Shown: positions 8,576-17,769 of the stretch, piece after piece
Position numbering within the stretch: the first letter of the stretch is position 1
Layout of the letters: every line of letters starts with the position of its first letter
DNA from: Bacillota bacterium
GTDB lineage: Bacteria; Bacillota; Dethiobacteria; Dethiobacterales; Dethiobacteraceae
DNA: 38,136 bases
NCBI GenBank assembly: GCA_012800795.1
Contig: JAAZIQ010000042.1
Coordinates: 1-38,136, forward strand
Reading direction: 5' to 3'
Program-made: the position numbers and the translations under genes
Notes under the pieces: generated by a model
The model's database searches: none
Told to the model about the DNA's origin: nothing
The model's input: only the letters and a program-made list of their open reading frames with translations

Positions 8576-8621
8576 AATGTTTACAATATTATCGTCTGGT
8601 TGCTGAAAGGAAGAGATTGGA

Positions 8622-10028
8622 GTGGATTTGGCAGGAAAACAAGTTTTGGTGATTGGCCTGGCACGCAGCGGCATGGCTGCTTCTTTATTGTTAGCAGCAG
8701 AGGGAGCACAGGTTACAATAAATGATAAACGTGATTTAGCAGAGTTAAATGCAGAGGAAAGGTCTTTTTTGCAGGATCATACTGCAATTCGTTTTGTTGG
8801 CGGTGGACATCCCGCAGAGCTGGTGAATTCTAGCATAGCGCTAGTGGTTAAAAACCCCGGTGTACCTCTAGATCTACCTCCGTTAAAGCGGGCGGTGGAG
8901 TTAGGGATTCCAGTTATTACGGAAGTTGAACTGGCTGCTTGGCAAATCAGGGGGCCGCTTGTTGCCATTACGGGAACAAACGGTAAAACAACTACTACGG
9001 CTTTAACCGGGGAGATGTATCAGGCGGCAGGTATTAAAACTTTTGTTGCGGGCAATATCGGGCTACCGTTGTCAGCGGTTTGCAGCGAGCTTACAAAAGA
9101 TACCGTGGTGGTGGCGGAGCTCAGCAGCTTTCAGCTGGAAGGTACCATCAACTTTCGTCCGCAGCTGTCTGCAATCTTAAATCTTACACCTGATCATCTG
9201 GACCATCATGGCAGCTTTGCCGCTTACCGGGCTGCAAAGACAAAAATTTTTGCCAACCAAAAAGAAAACGATGCTGTAATATTAAATGCTGATGATCCTG
9301 AAACATTTAATTTAAGGTACCTGCCAAAATGTCGCGTGTACCTTTTTAGCCATCAAAGAAAAGTTGAACGTGGCGCCTATGTCCAAGACAAGATGATTGT
9401 CTTACGTGACAACGGCAGCGAGTACTATGTTTGCCCGGCAGATAAAGTGGCAATTCCGGGTGAGCATAATCTGGAAAATGCGCTGGCTGCGGCTTTGCTT
9501 GCTTGGCTGGGCGGTGTAAGTATTGAGAAAATTGCCCATGTTTTGCAAACATTTTCCGGTGTTCCTCATCGTTTGGAGTATGTACGCTCTTTAAATGGCA
9601 TAGATTATATTAATGATTCCAAAGGAACAAATATTGATGCTACTTTAAAAGCTTTGGCGGCTTTTAAGCAAAGAAAAATTTTAATTGCCGGCGGTTATGA
9701 TAAAGGTGCTGATTTTACTCCTCTGGCACAGGCTCTGCGTGATTTTAATGTCGAGCATGTTATTCTGATTGGTCAGGTTGCAGAACGTTTAGCTGCCGCA
9801 CTGGAGGCAGCGGGCTACCAGCAATATACTTTTGCTGTTGATTTGACGGAAGCCGTCAAAACGGCTGCGACTAAAGCGCAGCCGGGAGAAGTGGTACTAT
9901 TGTCACCTGCTTGTGCCTCTTGGGGGATGTTTAGGGATTATGAGCACAGGGGAGAAATCTTTAAAAAAGCAGTTCGGGCACTAGGGGGACAGAATAATGA
10001 CCAGGAGAACGCAGGGAAAAATTCGTAA
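8622..10028 (+). CDS. murD: UDP-MurNAc-L-Ala:D-Glu ligase MurD
   Basis: MurD adds D-glutamate to UDP-MurNAc-L-Ala. The 468 residues include the N-terminal Rossmann-like nucleotide-sugar domain (LVIGLARSGMAAS), the P-loop AITGTNGKTTTT (115-126), the ELSSFQLE segment, LTPDHLDHH and the C-terminal NDSKGTNIDAT motif. The start is GTG at 8622 with GAAAGGAAGAG ahead of it. The 46-bp gap after mraY contains no convincing signal. The end overlaps ftsW by 32 bp. Slightly longer than the usual 440-450 residues, with a short extra tail rich in N and Q. Confidence 0.96.
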   Translation: MDLAGKQVLVIGLARSGMAASLLLAAEGAQVTINDKRDLAELNAEERSFLQDHTAIRFVGGGHPAELVNSSIALVVKNPGVPLDLPPLKRAVELGIPVITEVELAAWQIRGPLVAITGTNGKTTTTALTGEMYQAAGIKTFVAGNIGLPLSAVCSELTKDTVVVAELSSFQLEGTINFRPQLSAILNLTPDHLDHHGSFAAYRAAKTKIFANQKENDAVILNADDPETFNLRYLPKCRVYLFSHQRKVERGAYVQDKMIVLRDNGSEYYVCPADKVAIPGEHNLENALAAALLAWLGGVSIEKIAHVLQTFSGVPHRLEYVRSLNGIDYINDSKGTNIDATLKALAAFKQRKILIAGGYDKGADFTPLAQALRDFNVEHVILIGQVAERLAAALEAAGYQQYTFAVDLTEAVKTAATKAQPGEVVLLSPACASWGMFRDYEHRGEIFKKAVRALGGQNNDQENAGKNS

Positions 10029-11106
10029 AAAAGAAGCAGATTTTATGCTGCTTTTTGCGACCATGACACTGCTTGCTATTGGCATCGTGATGGTTTTTAG
10101 TGCCAGCTACTATGTTTTGCGTGAACGTGATCCATATTATCATCTGCGCCGCCAGGTAATGTGGGCGTGTTTAGGCTTGGTGGGTATGCTTTTTTTCAGT
10201 AATTTTGATTACTGGAAATTAAAACGTTGGACTAATTTACTGTTATTGGTAAGTTTAATCTTATTGGTAGCTGTCTTTATCCCTGGTGTTGGCGTGGAGA
10301 TTCTTGGGGCCAGGCGCTGGATCGGTATAGGCGATTTGACGCTGCAGCCGTCGGATATGGCTAAAATGTCCTTGGTCTTGTTTGCTGCTGCTTATTTGTC
10401 ACGTAAAGATATACGGATAGAAAAACTAGCGGAAGGGGCACTGCCTGTTTTAGTCATTCTCGGAGTATTTTTTGCCTTGATAATAAAGCAACCGGACTTG
10501 GGCACGGCTATGACTTTGGCCGGTGCAATTATGCTAATTATATTTGCTGCCGGTATGCCTCTGCAGCACATAATCTTTTTAGGGTTAGCGGCTGTACCGT
10601 TGTTAATTTACTTAATTAGTAGTGAAGAGTATCGTCTGCGGCGCTGGCTTTCCTTTTTAGATCCTTGGGCGGATCCCCTTGATACCGGTTATCAGATCAT
10701 CCAGTCCCTTTATGCCATTGGACCGGGAGGATTATTTGGTGTCGGGTTGGGTCATGGAAGGCAAAAAATGCACTTTTTGCCTGAGCCGCACAGTGATTTT
10801 ATTTTTGCCGTTATTGGTGAAGAACTAGGTTTTATCGGTTGTGTTACCGTTATAATAATTTTCTTTCTTTTATTTTGGCGTGGCTTTAAAATAGCCTTGA
10901 CGGCACCGGATGCTTACGGTAGTTTACTTGCAACCGGCATAGTAAGCATGATAGCTTTACAGACTCTAATTAATATTGGTGTTGTTACCGGCTCAATTCC
11001 TGTTACGGGAATTAACTTGCCTCTAATCAGTTCCGGTGGCTCGTCTTTGGTCTTTACCATGTGCAGTATTGGCATACTGCTCAATATTTCTAAATACACA
11101 CGATGA
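9997..11106 (+). CDS. ftsW: Septal peptidoglycan glycosyltransferase FtsW (SEDS family; could equally be the SpoVE type)
   Basis: SEDS proteins polymerise lipid II glycans with a partner class B PBP. The 369-residue product is polytopic (about ten membrane segments). It contains GARRWIGIGDLTLQPSD, the IIKQPDLGTAMT motif with the catalytic-region Asp, GVGLGHGRQKMHFLPEPHSD and PLISSGGSS near the C-terminus. The position between murD and murG is shared by SpoVE in B. subtilis. With one SEDS and one class B PBP gene in this cluster, the two are the likely partner pair. The start overlaps murD by 32 bp, with AGGGGGA upstream. Confidence 0.94.
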   Translation: MTRRTQGKIRKKEADFMLLFATMTLLAIGIVMVFSASYYVLRERDPYYHLRRQVMWACLGLVGMLFFSNFDYWKLKRWTNLLLLVSLILLVAVFIPGVGVEILGARRWIGIGDLTLQPSDMAKMSLVLFAAAYLSRKDIRIEKLAEGALPVLVILGVFFALIIKQPDLGTAMTLAGAIMLIIFAAGMPLQHIIFLGLAAVPLLIYLISSEEYRLRRWLSFLDPWADPLDTGYQIIQSLYAIGPGGLFGVGLGHGRQKMHFLPEPHSDFIFAVIGEELGFIGCVTVIIIFFLLFWRGFKIALTAPDAYGSLLATGIVSMIALQTLINIGVVTGSIPVTGINLPLISSGGSSLVFTMCSIGILLNISKYTR

Positions 11107-11118
11107 GTGGGTGAATAC

Positions 11119-12219
11119 ATGAAAGTTGTTTTTACAGGCGGTGGTACAGGAGGACATATTTATCCTGCGTTAGCCCTTGCCCGCTATCTACAGCGACAGG
11201 AGGATGCAGAGATTCTTTTTATCGGTACTGACCACGGCATGGAAAAACAAATTATTCCACCGACGGGTTTTCCTTTACGGACAATTCCCGTTATCGGCTT
11301 GGAGAGGCGTCTTTCTTTGCGTCTGGGACGAGCCGTTTATATGGCCGCGGCAGGTGTAATTGCAGCAGGCCGGATACTAAAGTCTTTTCAGCCCGATGTG
11401 GTGGTGGGCACCGGCGGCTATGTGGCCGGCCCGGTAGTATTGGCTGCCCGTCTGGCCGGCATTCCCACCGTAATTCATGAGCAAAACGCCATCCCCGGTC
11501 TCACCAATATCTGGCTTTCACGAATTGCAGCGCGTGTTTGTTTAAGCATGCCCGGCAGTGAGAAATATTTTCCCAAGCCGCAAAAAACCATCTTAACAGG
11601 TAATCCCCGGGCGACAGAAGCAGCACAGGCAGCAAATGCGGCTGATCATATGGAACCGACTCTGCTGCCGCAAAAACCGGTGCTTTTATGTGTAGGCGGC
11701 AGCCACGGTGCTTTAAAGCTTAATGAGGCTTTTACCGATAGCCTGTCGAGTGTTTTAGAAAAAACTAACGCTCAGGTTGTTTATGTTACCGGAAGGCGTT
11801 ATTATGATGAGATAGAAAAAAAATTGCTTCCACTCATGAAAGTTGCCGGACGGCGTTTGCATTTATTTCCTTATCATGAGCAGCTGCCAAGTTTGCTGGC
11901 CAGAACCAGCTTAATGGTGAGCCGAGCGGGAGCTACTACTTTGGCCGAACTGACGGCATTAGGGGTTCCGGCTATAATAATTCCTTCCCCTAATGTTACC
12001 AATAATCACCAGGAACATAATGCACGTCTTTTGGCTGACAACGGAGCAGTAGTAATGATACGGGAAAGTGAACTAAGCGCCACTGTTTTGACAAAGATAC
12101 TCGTGGCTTTATTGGGCGATGCCAAAGGCCTGCAGCAGATGGCCGCAGCCAGCAAAGCTTTAGGTATTCCCGATGCTGCTGCAAGAATGACAGCTGTACT
12201 CAAAGAAGTTATTAAGTAA
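11119..12219 (+). CDS. murG: UDP-GlcNAc:lipid I GlcNAc transferase MurG
   Basis: MurG is the membrane-associated GT28 glycosyltransferase that converts lipid I to lipid II. The 366-residue product begins MKVVFTGGGTGGHIYPALAL with the glycine-rich acceptor loop, followed by GTGGYVAGPVVLAA, HEQNAIPG, LCVGGSHGALKLN and the donor-binding VSRAGATTLAEL and NHQEHNA segments. A GTG at 11107 is in frame but ATG 11119 gives the family start, with GTGGGTGA as a modest ribosome-binding site. In many Clostridia murC follows murG. Here the next 109 bp are non-coding and lead to murB. Confidence 0.97.
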   Translation: MKVVFTGGGTGGHIYPALALARYLQRQEDAEILFIGTDHGMEKQIIPPTGFPLRTIPVIGLERRLSLRLGRAVYMAAAGVIAAGRILKSFQPDVVVGTGGYVAGPVVLAARLAGIPTVIHEQNAIPGLTNIWLSRIAARVCLSMPGSEKYFPKPQKTILTGNPRATEAAQAANAADHMEPTLLPQKPVLLCVGGSHGALKLNEAFTDSLSSVLEKTNAQVVYVTGRRYYDEIEKKLLPLMKVAGRRLHLFPYHEQLPSLLARTSLMVSRAGATTLAELTALGVPAIIIPSPNVTNNHQEHNARLLADNGAVVMIRESELSATVLTKILVALLGDAKGLQQMAAASKALGIPDAAARMTAVLKEVIK

Positions 12220-12328
12220 CTTACTGCCAGACCAATAACTCTAAAGGCGCGCAACCTTGAATTAGAAACACATTGAACCATTTTTGCATACTATAAAGTA
12301 CGGCAAAGGGTTGTGCGTGGAGGTGCTT

Positions 12329-13225
12329 ATGAAAAGTGTTGCTCATGAAATAGCAGCAAAAATCACAGGAAAAGTGAAATTGCAAGAGCCCTTAAAAAAT
12401 CATACGTCCTTTAGAATAGGCGGACCTGCAGATCTATATGTGGAAGTGCACAATGTAAAAGAACTGGTTTTTGTCCTAAGTTTGCTGCAGCAAAAGGGGA
12501 TTCCCTGGTTTATCTTGGGCAACGGCACAAATTTGTTGGTGCATGATCAAGGCTATCGCGGCACGGCAATACGCCTGCAAGGAGCATTTAAGGAAATTAA
12601 TGTTAATGGCTTAATGCTTGAAGCAGGTGCAGCGGTGCCTTTGACGGTGTTAGCCCAAAGAGCAAATAGTCAAGGACTGAGCGGTTTAACATTTGCCTGC
12701 GGTATTCCGGGGACTGTGGGCGGTGCTGTGGTAATGAATGCCGGAGCACATGGCCGCAGTATTAGTGATGTGCTGGTAGATGTGCAAATTTTAGACAGTT
12801 CTTTAGAATTACATACTTATCAGGCGAGTGAACTGGGGCTAAATTACCGTAAAAGTAAAATCTCTCCTTCCGAAATAATTTGTTTTGCACGTTTTCAATT
12901 GGAAGTGGGAGATAAGATTGAATTGGAGCGGCAAAGCCGGGATTATTTAGAGTTCCGACGTAACCGCCAACCCCGTCAACCCAACGCCGGAAGTATTTTT
13001 AAGAACCCACCGGGTACAACGGCCGGCAGTTTGATTGAAGCAGCCGGCCTGAAAGGTTACCGGGTAGGGGGAGCAATGATCTCTGACATCCATGCCAATT
13101 TTATTGTTAATTGCCAGCAAGCAACTGCTCAGGATGTAATGACACTTATCATGATTGTACGCGAAAAAGTAGCACGGCAGTTTGGCATAGAGCTGGAATT
13201 GGAGGTTCGACTGCTCGGTTATTAA
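12329..13225 (+). CDS. murB: UDP-N-acetylenolpyruvoylglucosamine reductase MurB
   Basis: MurB is the FAD- and NADPH-dependent enzyme that reduces UDP-GlcNAc-enolpyruvate to UDP-MurNAc. The 298 residues show the HTSFRIGGPAD start of the FAD domain, WFILGNGTNLLV, the GIPGTVGGAVVMNAGAHG motif, NAGSIFKNPPG with the proton-donor serine, and GAMISDIHANFIVN. Start ATG 12329 follows GTGGAGGTG with ideal spacing. An in-frame ATG at 12284 lacks a ribosome-binding site. The loop layout matches the compact MurB form common in Gram-positives. It lies 16 bp before murA. Confidence 0.96.
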   Translation: MKSVAHEIAAKITGKVKLQEPLKNHTSFRIGGPADLYVEVHNVKELVFVLSLLQQKGIPWFILGNGTNLLVHDQGYRGTAIRLQGAFKEINVNGLMLEAGAAVPLTVLAQRANSQGLSGLTFACGIPGTVGGAVVMNAGAHGRSISDVLVDVQILDSSLELHTYQASELGLNYRKSKISPSEIICFARFQLEVGDKIELERQSRDYLEFRRNRQPRQPNAGSIFKNPPGTTAGSLIEAAGLKGYRVGGAMISDIHANFIVNCQQATAQDVMTLIMIVREKVARQFGIELELEVRLLGY

Positions 13226-13241
13226 CGGGGAAGGTGGAAGC

Positions 13242-14516
13242 ATGGAAAAATTAGTAGTTCATGGGGGTAGACGTTTAGAGGGAACTGTTCGCATTGGAGG
13301 GGCAAAAAACTCCATCCTGCCCATTCTGGCAGCGGTGGTATTAAACAAAAGTACAGATGAAATAGTTTTGACCAATGTTCCCAGGATTCGTGATGTTATT
13401 AAAATGGTGGAAATTCTACGCAGCCTAGGGGCAGAGATCACCTGGAGCGGCAATGATATGGTCGTTGCAACGCATAACCTTTCCGGTTTTGTCGTAGATG
13501 AAAAATTAATGCGCGAAATGCGCTCTACCATCTTTTTGATGGGAGCAATTTTAGGCCGTTTTGGTCAGGTATGTATTTCTCACCCAGGTGGTTGCGCCAT
13601 TGGTCAGCGTCCCATTGATTTGCATTTAAAAGGCTTAACGGCTCTTGGTGCGCAGCTGCGCGAACAGCATGGCTATATTTATGCTTCTTGTTCCAGGCTG
13701 ATTGGTACAGATATTCATCTGGATTTCCCCAGTGTCGGTGCGACGGAAAATATTATGCTGGCTGCTGTTTATGCCCGTGGCACAACAGTGATAAACAATG
13801 CAGCCAAGGAACCGGAAATTGTTGATCTGCAAAATATTCTTAATAAAATGGGTGCTAAAATCCATGGCGCCGGTACAGATCAAATTAAAATTGTCGGCGT
13901 TAGTCAGCTGCATGGTGTGGAGTACAGCGTGATTCCCGATCGGATAGTGGCCGGCACATATATGATGGCAGCGGCGGCAACGGGCGGAGACGTAACTTTG
14001 GAAAATGTTATTCCCAGTCATTTAGATGCAGTTATTTCTAAACTGCGGGAAGCCGGGGTACAAATCCGTGAGGAGAATGATAGAATACGTGTGAAGGCTC
14101 CGGAACAAATTAAAGCCTTAGAATACGTACGCACACTTCCATATCCGGGATTTCCTACCGATTTACAGGCTCCGATTATGGCGGTTTTAGCTCGGGCAAA
14201 GGGCACCAGTATTGTTGTGGAAAATGTGTTTGATTCACGTTTTAAACATGTCGGAGAGTTAAACCGCATGGGTGCACAAATTATTGTTACTTCTGACAAT
14301 CGGACAGCAGTTGTGCATGGTGTAGAAAAACTGACGGGAGCATCAGTTACCGCTCCTGACTTAAGGGCCGGTGCAGCACTGGTAATTGCCGGGCTGGCTG
14401 CCGAAGGTAAAACAACTATTTACGGCCTGGAACATATTAACAGAGGTTATGAAAGCTTGGAAAGCGATTTAGCAAAACTTGGAGCAGAGATAAAACGTAT
14501 TAGCAGTGACGATTAG
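13242..14516 (+). CDS. murA: UDP-GlcNAc 1-carboxyvinyltransferase MurA
   Basis: MurA catalyses the first committed step of peptidoglycan synthesis, adding enolpyruvate from PEP to UDP-GlcNAc. The 424-residue product has the inside-out alpha/beta barrel signatures GGAKNSILPILAA (K22, N23), RSTIFLMGAIL, and HPGGCAIGQRPIDLHLKGL. C118 is the residue attacked by fosfomycin, so the enzyme should be of the drug-sensitive cysteine type. FPTDLQAPIMA and RAGAALVIAGLAA are also present. The ribosome-binding site is GGAAGGTGGA. The stop codon sits in the 5' arm of a small hairpin (14515-14536). Confidence 0.97.
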   Translation: MEKLVVHGGRRLEGTVRIGGAKNSILPILAAVVLNKSTDEIVLTNVPRIRDVIKMVEILRSLGAEITWSGNDMVVATHNLSGFVVDEKLMREMRSTIFLMGAILGRFGQVCISHPGGCAIGQRPIDLHLKGLTALGAQLREQHGYIYASCSRLIGTDIHLDFPSVGATENIMLAAVYARGTTVINNAAKEPEIVDLQNILNKMGAKIHGAGTDQIKIVGVSQLHGVEYSVIPDRIVAGTYMMAAAATGGDVTLENVIPSHLDAVISKLREAGVQIREENDRIRVKAPEQIKALEYVRTLPYPGFPTDLQAPIMAVLARAKGTSIVVENVFDSRFKHVGELNRMGAQIIVTSDNRTAVVHGVEKLTGASVTAPDLRAGAALVIAGLAAEGKTTIYGLEHINRGYESLESDLAKLGAEIKRISSDD

Positions 14517-14536
14517 CGGGCTATTGGCAGCCTGCT
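14515..14536 (+). other. Hairpin overlapping the murA stop codon
   Basis: An 8-bp stem pairs 14515-14522 with 14529-14536 (one G-T pair, six-base loop). No T-run follows, so it is not an intrinsic terminator. It lies 27 nt before ftsQ and could affect murA mRNA stability or ftsQ translation, but it may be chance. Confidence 0.3.
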
Positions 14537-14563
14537 AACGTCCGGGAAAACGGAGGACAACTT

Positions 14564-15361
14564 ATGGCAAACATACGGCAGCGGCGGATAAGGCGCCACA
14601 TGTTATCAACGACTAATAAACAAAATCAGCTCCGAAAAGTAAAAAGAAATTTATTAAGAATTTTTATTTTCTTTCTTTTAATTTGGACAAGCATTACTTT
14701 TTTACGTTCCGATTTTTTTCAGCTGGAAGCCATTGAGATTACCGGAAATAACCGCACCGAGGAAGCAGAAATAATTACTGCCATGGCAGTGGAGAAAGGA
14801 CAAAATATTTGGCAGATGAATATGGCGCAGTTGGAAGAAAGAATACTAACTATTCCTCGGGTGGAAAAAGTAAATGTCAGCAGGGATTTGCCGAATATAT
14901 TAAAAGTGGAGATTGTGGAAAAAAAGGTTCTGGCATTGTTACCGTACCAAGAATACTATTTTGAAGTAGGTAAGGATGGTCGGCTCATTGCCATGACGCA
15001 GGAGGTGCAAAACTATGAATTGCCAATTTTAACGGGAATTGAAGCTTTGAGCGGCTCAGTAGGTGAAATTATCCTATCGGGTGAAACTTTGCAGAATCTG
15101 CAGGAGGTTTGTGAAGCAGTAGCAAACCAAGAGCTGGAAATTTCAGAAATTAATCTCCAGCAGCCCGATAATGTGATTATTGTAACTATGGACGGTTTAG
15201 TTGTTTGGCTGGGGTTGGATGATTATGTAGAAAAAGTAAATATTTTGAAGCAAATTGCTGATAAAATTGCCGGCTGGCAGCATGAAGGCTATCTGGATTT
15301 GACTTCTGCTAAAGCTCCTGCCTTCCATCCAACCGAGCCAAATAATAATAAAAACAATTAG
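14564..15361 (+). CDS. ftsQ: Cell division protein FtsQ/DivIB (POTRA domain)
   Basis: A bitopic divisome protein that works with FtsL and DivIC/FtsB outside the membrane. The 265 residues have a strongly basic cytoplasmic N-terminus, a membrane segment at about residues 28-46 (LLRIFIFFLLIWTSITFL), a POTRA domain beginning FQLEAIEITGNNRTEEAEI with the IPRVEKVNVSRDLPN segment, then the beta domain. Start ATG 14564 lies 7 nt after CGGAGGA. The order murB-murA-ftsQ-ftsA-ftsZ is a common Clostridial arrangement. The C-terminus ends in an Asn-rich tail (NNNKNN). Confidence 0.92.
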   Translation: MANIRQRRIRRHMLSTTNKQNQLRKVKRNLLRIFIFFLLIWTSITFLRSDFFQLEAIEITGNNRTEEAEIITAMAVEKGQNIWQMNMAQLEERILTIPRVEKVNVSRDLPNILKVEIVEKKVLALLPYQEYYFEVGKDGRLIAMTQEVQNYELPILTGIEALSGSVGEIILSGETLQNLQEVCEAVANQELEISEINLQQPDNVIIVTMDGLVVWLGLDDYVEKVNILKQIADKIAGWQHEGYLDLTSAKAPAFHPTEPNNNKNN

Positions 15362-15368
15362 TATAAAA

Positions 15369-15397
15369 AAAGGGAAAACCTAACTCTTGTTGAATAA
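15369..15397 (+). promoter_or_regulatory. Sigma-H-like promoter upstream of ftsA-ftsZ
   Basis: AAAGGGAAA (15369-15377) matches the sigma-H -35 consensus RnAGGAwww in all but one position. Eleven nt later GTTGAATAA (15389-15397) matches the -10 consensus RnnGAATww completely. The 11-nt spacer is the known spacing for this class. The predicted start near 15404 leaves a leader of about 30 nt. In B. subtilis one of the ftsAZ promoters is sigma-H dependent and boosts FtsZ for polar division. The inference here is by analogy. Confidence 0.5.
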
Positions 15398-15432
15398 AAC
15401 AATATGCTTTAAATCAGCGGTGAGGGGGTGCT

Positions 15433-16659
15433 GTGTTGAAAAGTAACTTGATCTGTGGCTTGGATATTGGCACTAGTCATGTTCGAGCTGTAGTTGGCGA
15501 AATAAATGTTGACGGCACCATTAGTATCATTGGAGTCGGGACGAGCCCCTCCGAAGGTCTGAAAAAAGGTGTAATTGTCGATTTAGATAGAACTGTGGAA
15601 GCAATTGCGCATGCCATGGAAGAAGCAGAGCGGATGGTGGGAACTTCTATTCCTTCCGCTTTTTTAGGTATTATTGGCTCACAGGTTAGCCTAATTAATA
15701 ACCGCGGTGTAGTTGCGGTAACAGGAGCTGATAAAGAGATTACGGAGGAAGATGTAGAAAGAGTTCTGCAAGCAGCAAGGGTGATTGCACTGCCGCCGGA
15801 TCGTGAAATAATTGATGTAATCCCCCGAGAGTTTATTGTAGATGGTTATGATGGCATCCGAGATCCCGTCAGTATGGTGGGTGTCCGTCTGGAAGTAGAT
15901 GCAATGATTATTACCGGTATGATTACTTCTTTGCGTAACCTTTACCGTTGCGTGGAAAGGGCCGGTGTTGAGATTGAAGGCGTTGTGCTTAACTCTTTAG
16001 CCAATGCAGAAGTAGTTCTGAGTCGGGATGAAAAAGAATTAGGAACTTTTTTAATTGATATTGGCGGCGGAACAACTGAAATTGCCGTTTTCCAAGATGG
16101 CCATCTGCAAAACATAGCAGTACTGCCGGTTGGAGGTGACCACATCACTAGTGACATAGCTAAACTGCTGCGCACCCCACTGCAGACGGCGGAAAGATTA
16201 AAACTGGATTATGGCGTTGCATTACCCAGCTTGGTAAATAATGATGAGACCATTGAGCTGCCACATATATCCGGCAAAGATCCCCGACAGGTGCCGGCCA
16301 AAGAGTTGGCGCTGATTATTGAAGCCCGTGTACTTGATATTTTGCAGATGGCAAGCGATGAATTGATACATATGGGATATGAGGAATCGCTGCCTGCAGG
16401 TGTAGTTTTAACGGGCGGTGTCTCTTTAATGCGGGGCTTAGCTGAATTGGCTGAGCAGGTTTTTAACTGTTCTGCCCGGGTTGCACAGCCTAATTATGTG
16501 GGAGTGAAAAGCCCTATCTACTCCACAGCTGTTGGTATTATTCATTATGTGCAGCACTCGCTAAGAGTTGTTGACAGAGAGTACCGAACTGGGCGTGCTA
16601 TTGCACTGCCCGGGTTTTTGCAGAGGATAAAAAGCTGGTTTATGGATATGTTTGAGTAA
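15433..16659 (+). CDS. ftsA: Cell division protein FtsA
   Basis: FtsA is an actin-like ATPase that tethers FtsZ filaments to the membrane and recruits late divisome proteins. The 408 residues show CGLDIGTSHVRAVVGE (phosphate 1), the SHS2/1C insertion domain with LIDLDRT-like VIVDLDRTVEAI, LIDIGGGTTEIAVF (phosphate 2), VVLTGGVSLMRG (adenosine motif) and a C-terminal amphipathic helix, PGFLQRIKSWFMDMF, for membrane binding. The frame begins GTG 15433. TTG 15436 is better spaced from AGGGGG (15423-15428), so the true start may be one codon later. Confidence 0.96.
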   Translation: MLKSNLICGLDIGTSHVRAVVGEINVDGTISIIGVGTSPSEGLKKGVIVDLDRTVEAIAHAMEEAERMVGTSIPSAFLGIIGSQVSLINNRGVVAVTGADKEITEEDVERVLQAARVIALPPDREIIDVIPREFIVDGYDGIRDPVSMVGVRLEVDAMIITGMITSLRNLYRCVERAGVEIEGVVLNSLANAEVVLSRDEKELGTFLIDIGGGTTEIAVFQDGHLQNIAVLPVGGDHITSDIAKLLRTPLQTAERLKLDYGVALPSLVNNDETIELPHISGKDPRQVPAKELALIIEARVLDILQMASDELIHMGYEESLPAGVVLTGGVSLMRGLAELAEQVFNCSARVAQPNYVGVKSPIYSTAVGIIHYVQHSLRVVDREYRTGRAIALPGFLQRIKSWFMDMFE

Positions 16660-16688
16660 ACTGCTCATAGTGGAAGGGGATGCTTTTT

Positions 16689-17738
16689 TTGATTGAGTTT
16701 GAAATGGATATCGAACAATATGCACAAATAAAAGTAATTGGTGTTGGCGGTGGAGGCAGCAATGCTGTTAACAGAATGATTGCTGCGGGATTGCGCGGTG
16801 TAGAGTTTATTGCCGTAAATACAGATGCACAAGCTCTTTATTTGTCCAATTCCGACCATAAACTGCAGATTGGTGAAAAATTAACAAAAGGGTTGGGTGC
16901 TGGTGCCAACCCTGAGATCGGTAAGAATGCGGCCGAGGAGAGCAGAGAAGAAATTAAAGCGGCACTGGAAGGGGCAGATATGGTTTTTGTCACCGCCGGC
17001 ATGGGTGGCGGTACCGGAACGGGTGCTGCTCCGGTAATTGCCGAGGTGGCACGAGAGCTTGGGGCCTTAACGGTTGGAGTAGTGACAAAGCCTTTTACTT
17101 TTGAAGGTAAACGGCGCAAAATGGCTGCGGAAAAAGGCATTAGTGAGTTAAGGGAAAAAGTCGATACACTAATTGTGATCCCTAATGATCGCCTGCTGCA
17201 GGTGGTGGAAAAGAAAACACCGATGGTTGAAGCCTTCCGGATAGCTGATGATGTGCTGCGCCAAGGGGTACAGGGTATTTCCGATTTGATTGCTGTGCCT
17301 GGTCTGATCAATCTTGATTTTGCCGATGTTAAAACCATTATGAAAGAAACGGGAAATGCCCTGATGGGTATTGGGGTGGCTTCCGGCGATAACCGGACGG
17401 TGGAGGCAGCCAAAGCAGCCATTGCCAGCCCGCTTTTGGAAACCTCCATTGACGGTGCGCGTGGTGTGTTGTTAAATATTACCGGTGGTAGTGACCTGGG
17501 CCTCTTTGAAGTTAATGAAGCTGCAGAAATAGTTGCTGAGGCCGCAGATCCTGAAGCCACTATTATTTTCGGCGCTGTCATTGATGATTCACTAGGCGAT
17601 GAAGTGCGTGTCACAGTGATAGCTACCGGTTTTGATGATAGTGCAAATGAGCGTAGGCAAATGATTAATGATCTGACAAATAGAACTTTCAATGCCGATG
17701 ATATTGATATTCCCGCTTTCCTGCGCCGCAAACGCTAA
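16689..17738 (+). CDS. ftsZ: Cell division GTPase FtsZ
   Basis: FtsZ is the tubulin homologue that forms the Z-ring. The 349-residue product shows [18 protein letters not shown], the GTP-binding GGGTGTG loop at 106-112, the T7 catalytic-loop region [12 protein letters not shown], and a C-terminal core peptide [12 protein letters not shown] that binds FtsA, SepF and ZipA-like tethers. SepF is also encoded in this window. TTG 16689 is chosen because AGGGG (16675-16679) directly abuts the alternative ATG at 16680, while the TTG has 9-nt spacing and gives the family-like MIEFEMD start. The variable linker before the tail is unusually short, making the protein smaller than the typical 370-385 residues. 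Confidence 0.97.
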   Translation: MIEFEMDIEQYAQIKVIGVGGGGSNAVNRMIAAGLRGVEFIAVNTDAQALYLSNSDHKLQIGEKLTKGLGAGANPEIGKNAAEESREEIKAALEGADMVFVTAGMGGGTGTGAAPVIAEVARELGALTVGVVTKPFTFEGKRRKMAAEKGISELREKVDTLIVIPNDRLLQVVEKKTPMVEAFRIADDVLRQGVQGISDLIAVPGLINLDFADVKTIMKETGNALMGIGVASGDNRTVEAAKAAIASPLLETSIDGARGVLLNITGGSDLGLFEVNEAAEIVAEAADPEATIIFGAVIDDSLGDEVRVTVIATGFDDSANERRQMINDLTNRTFNADDIDIPAFLRRKR

Positions 17739-17769
17739 GAAGGGATAAAGGCTAAAATTCCTTTTTTTT

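Noticed and set aside
12273-12297. TTGAAC ... TATAAA as a murB promoter
   Set aside because: The spacer is only 13 nt and no better -35 is found; an overlapping sigma-E-like -10 lacks a -35 partner.
16838-17731. Long open frame on the - strand opposite ftsZ (about 297 codons)
   Set aside because: It is the antisense shadow of a conserved GTPase gene, very rich in Ser, Pro and Ile, with no recognisable motif or ribosome-binding site.
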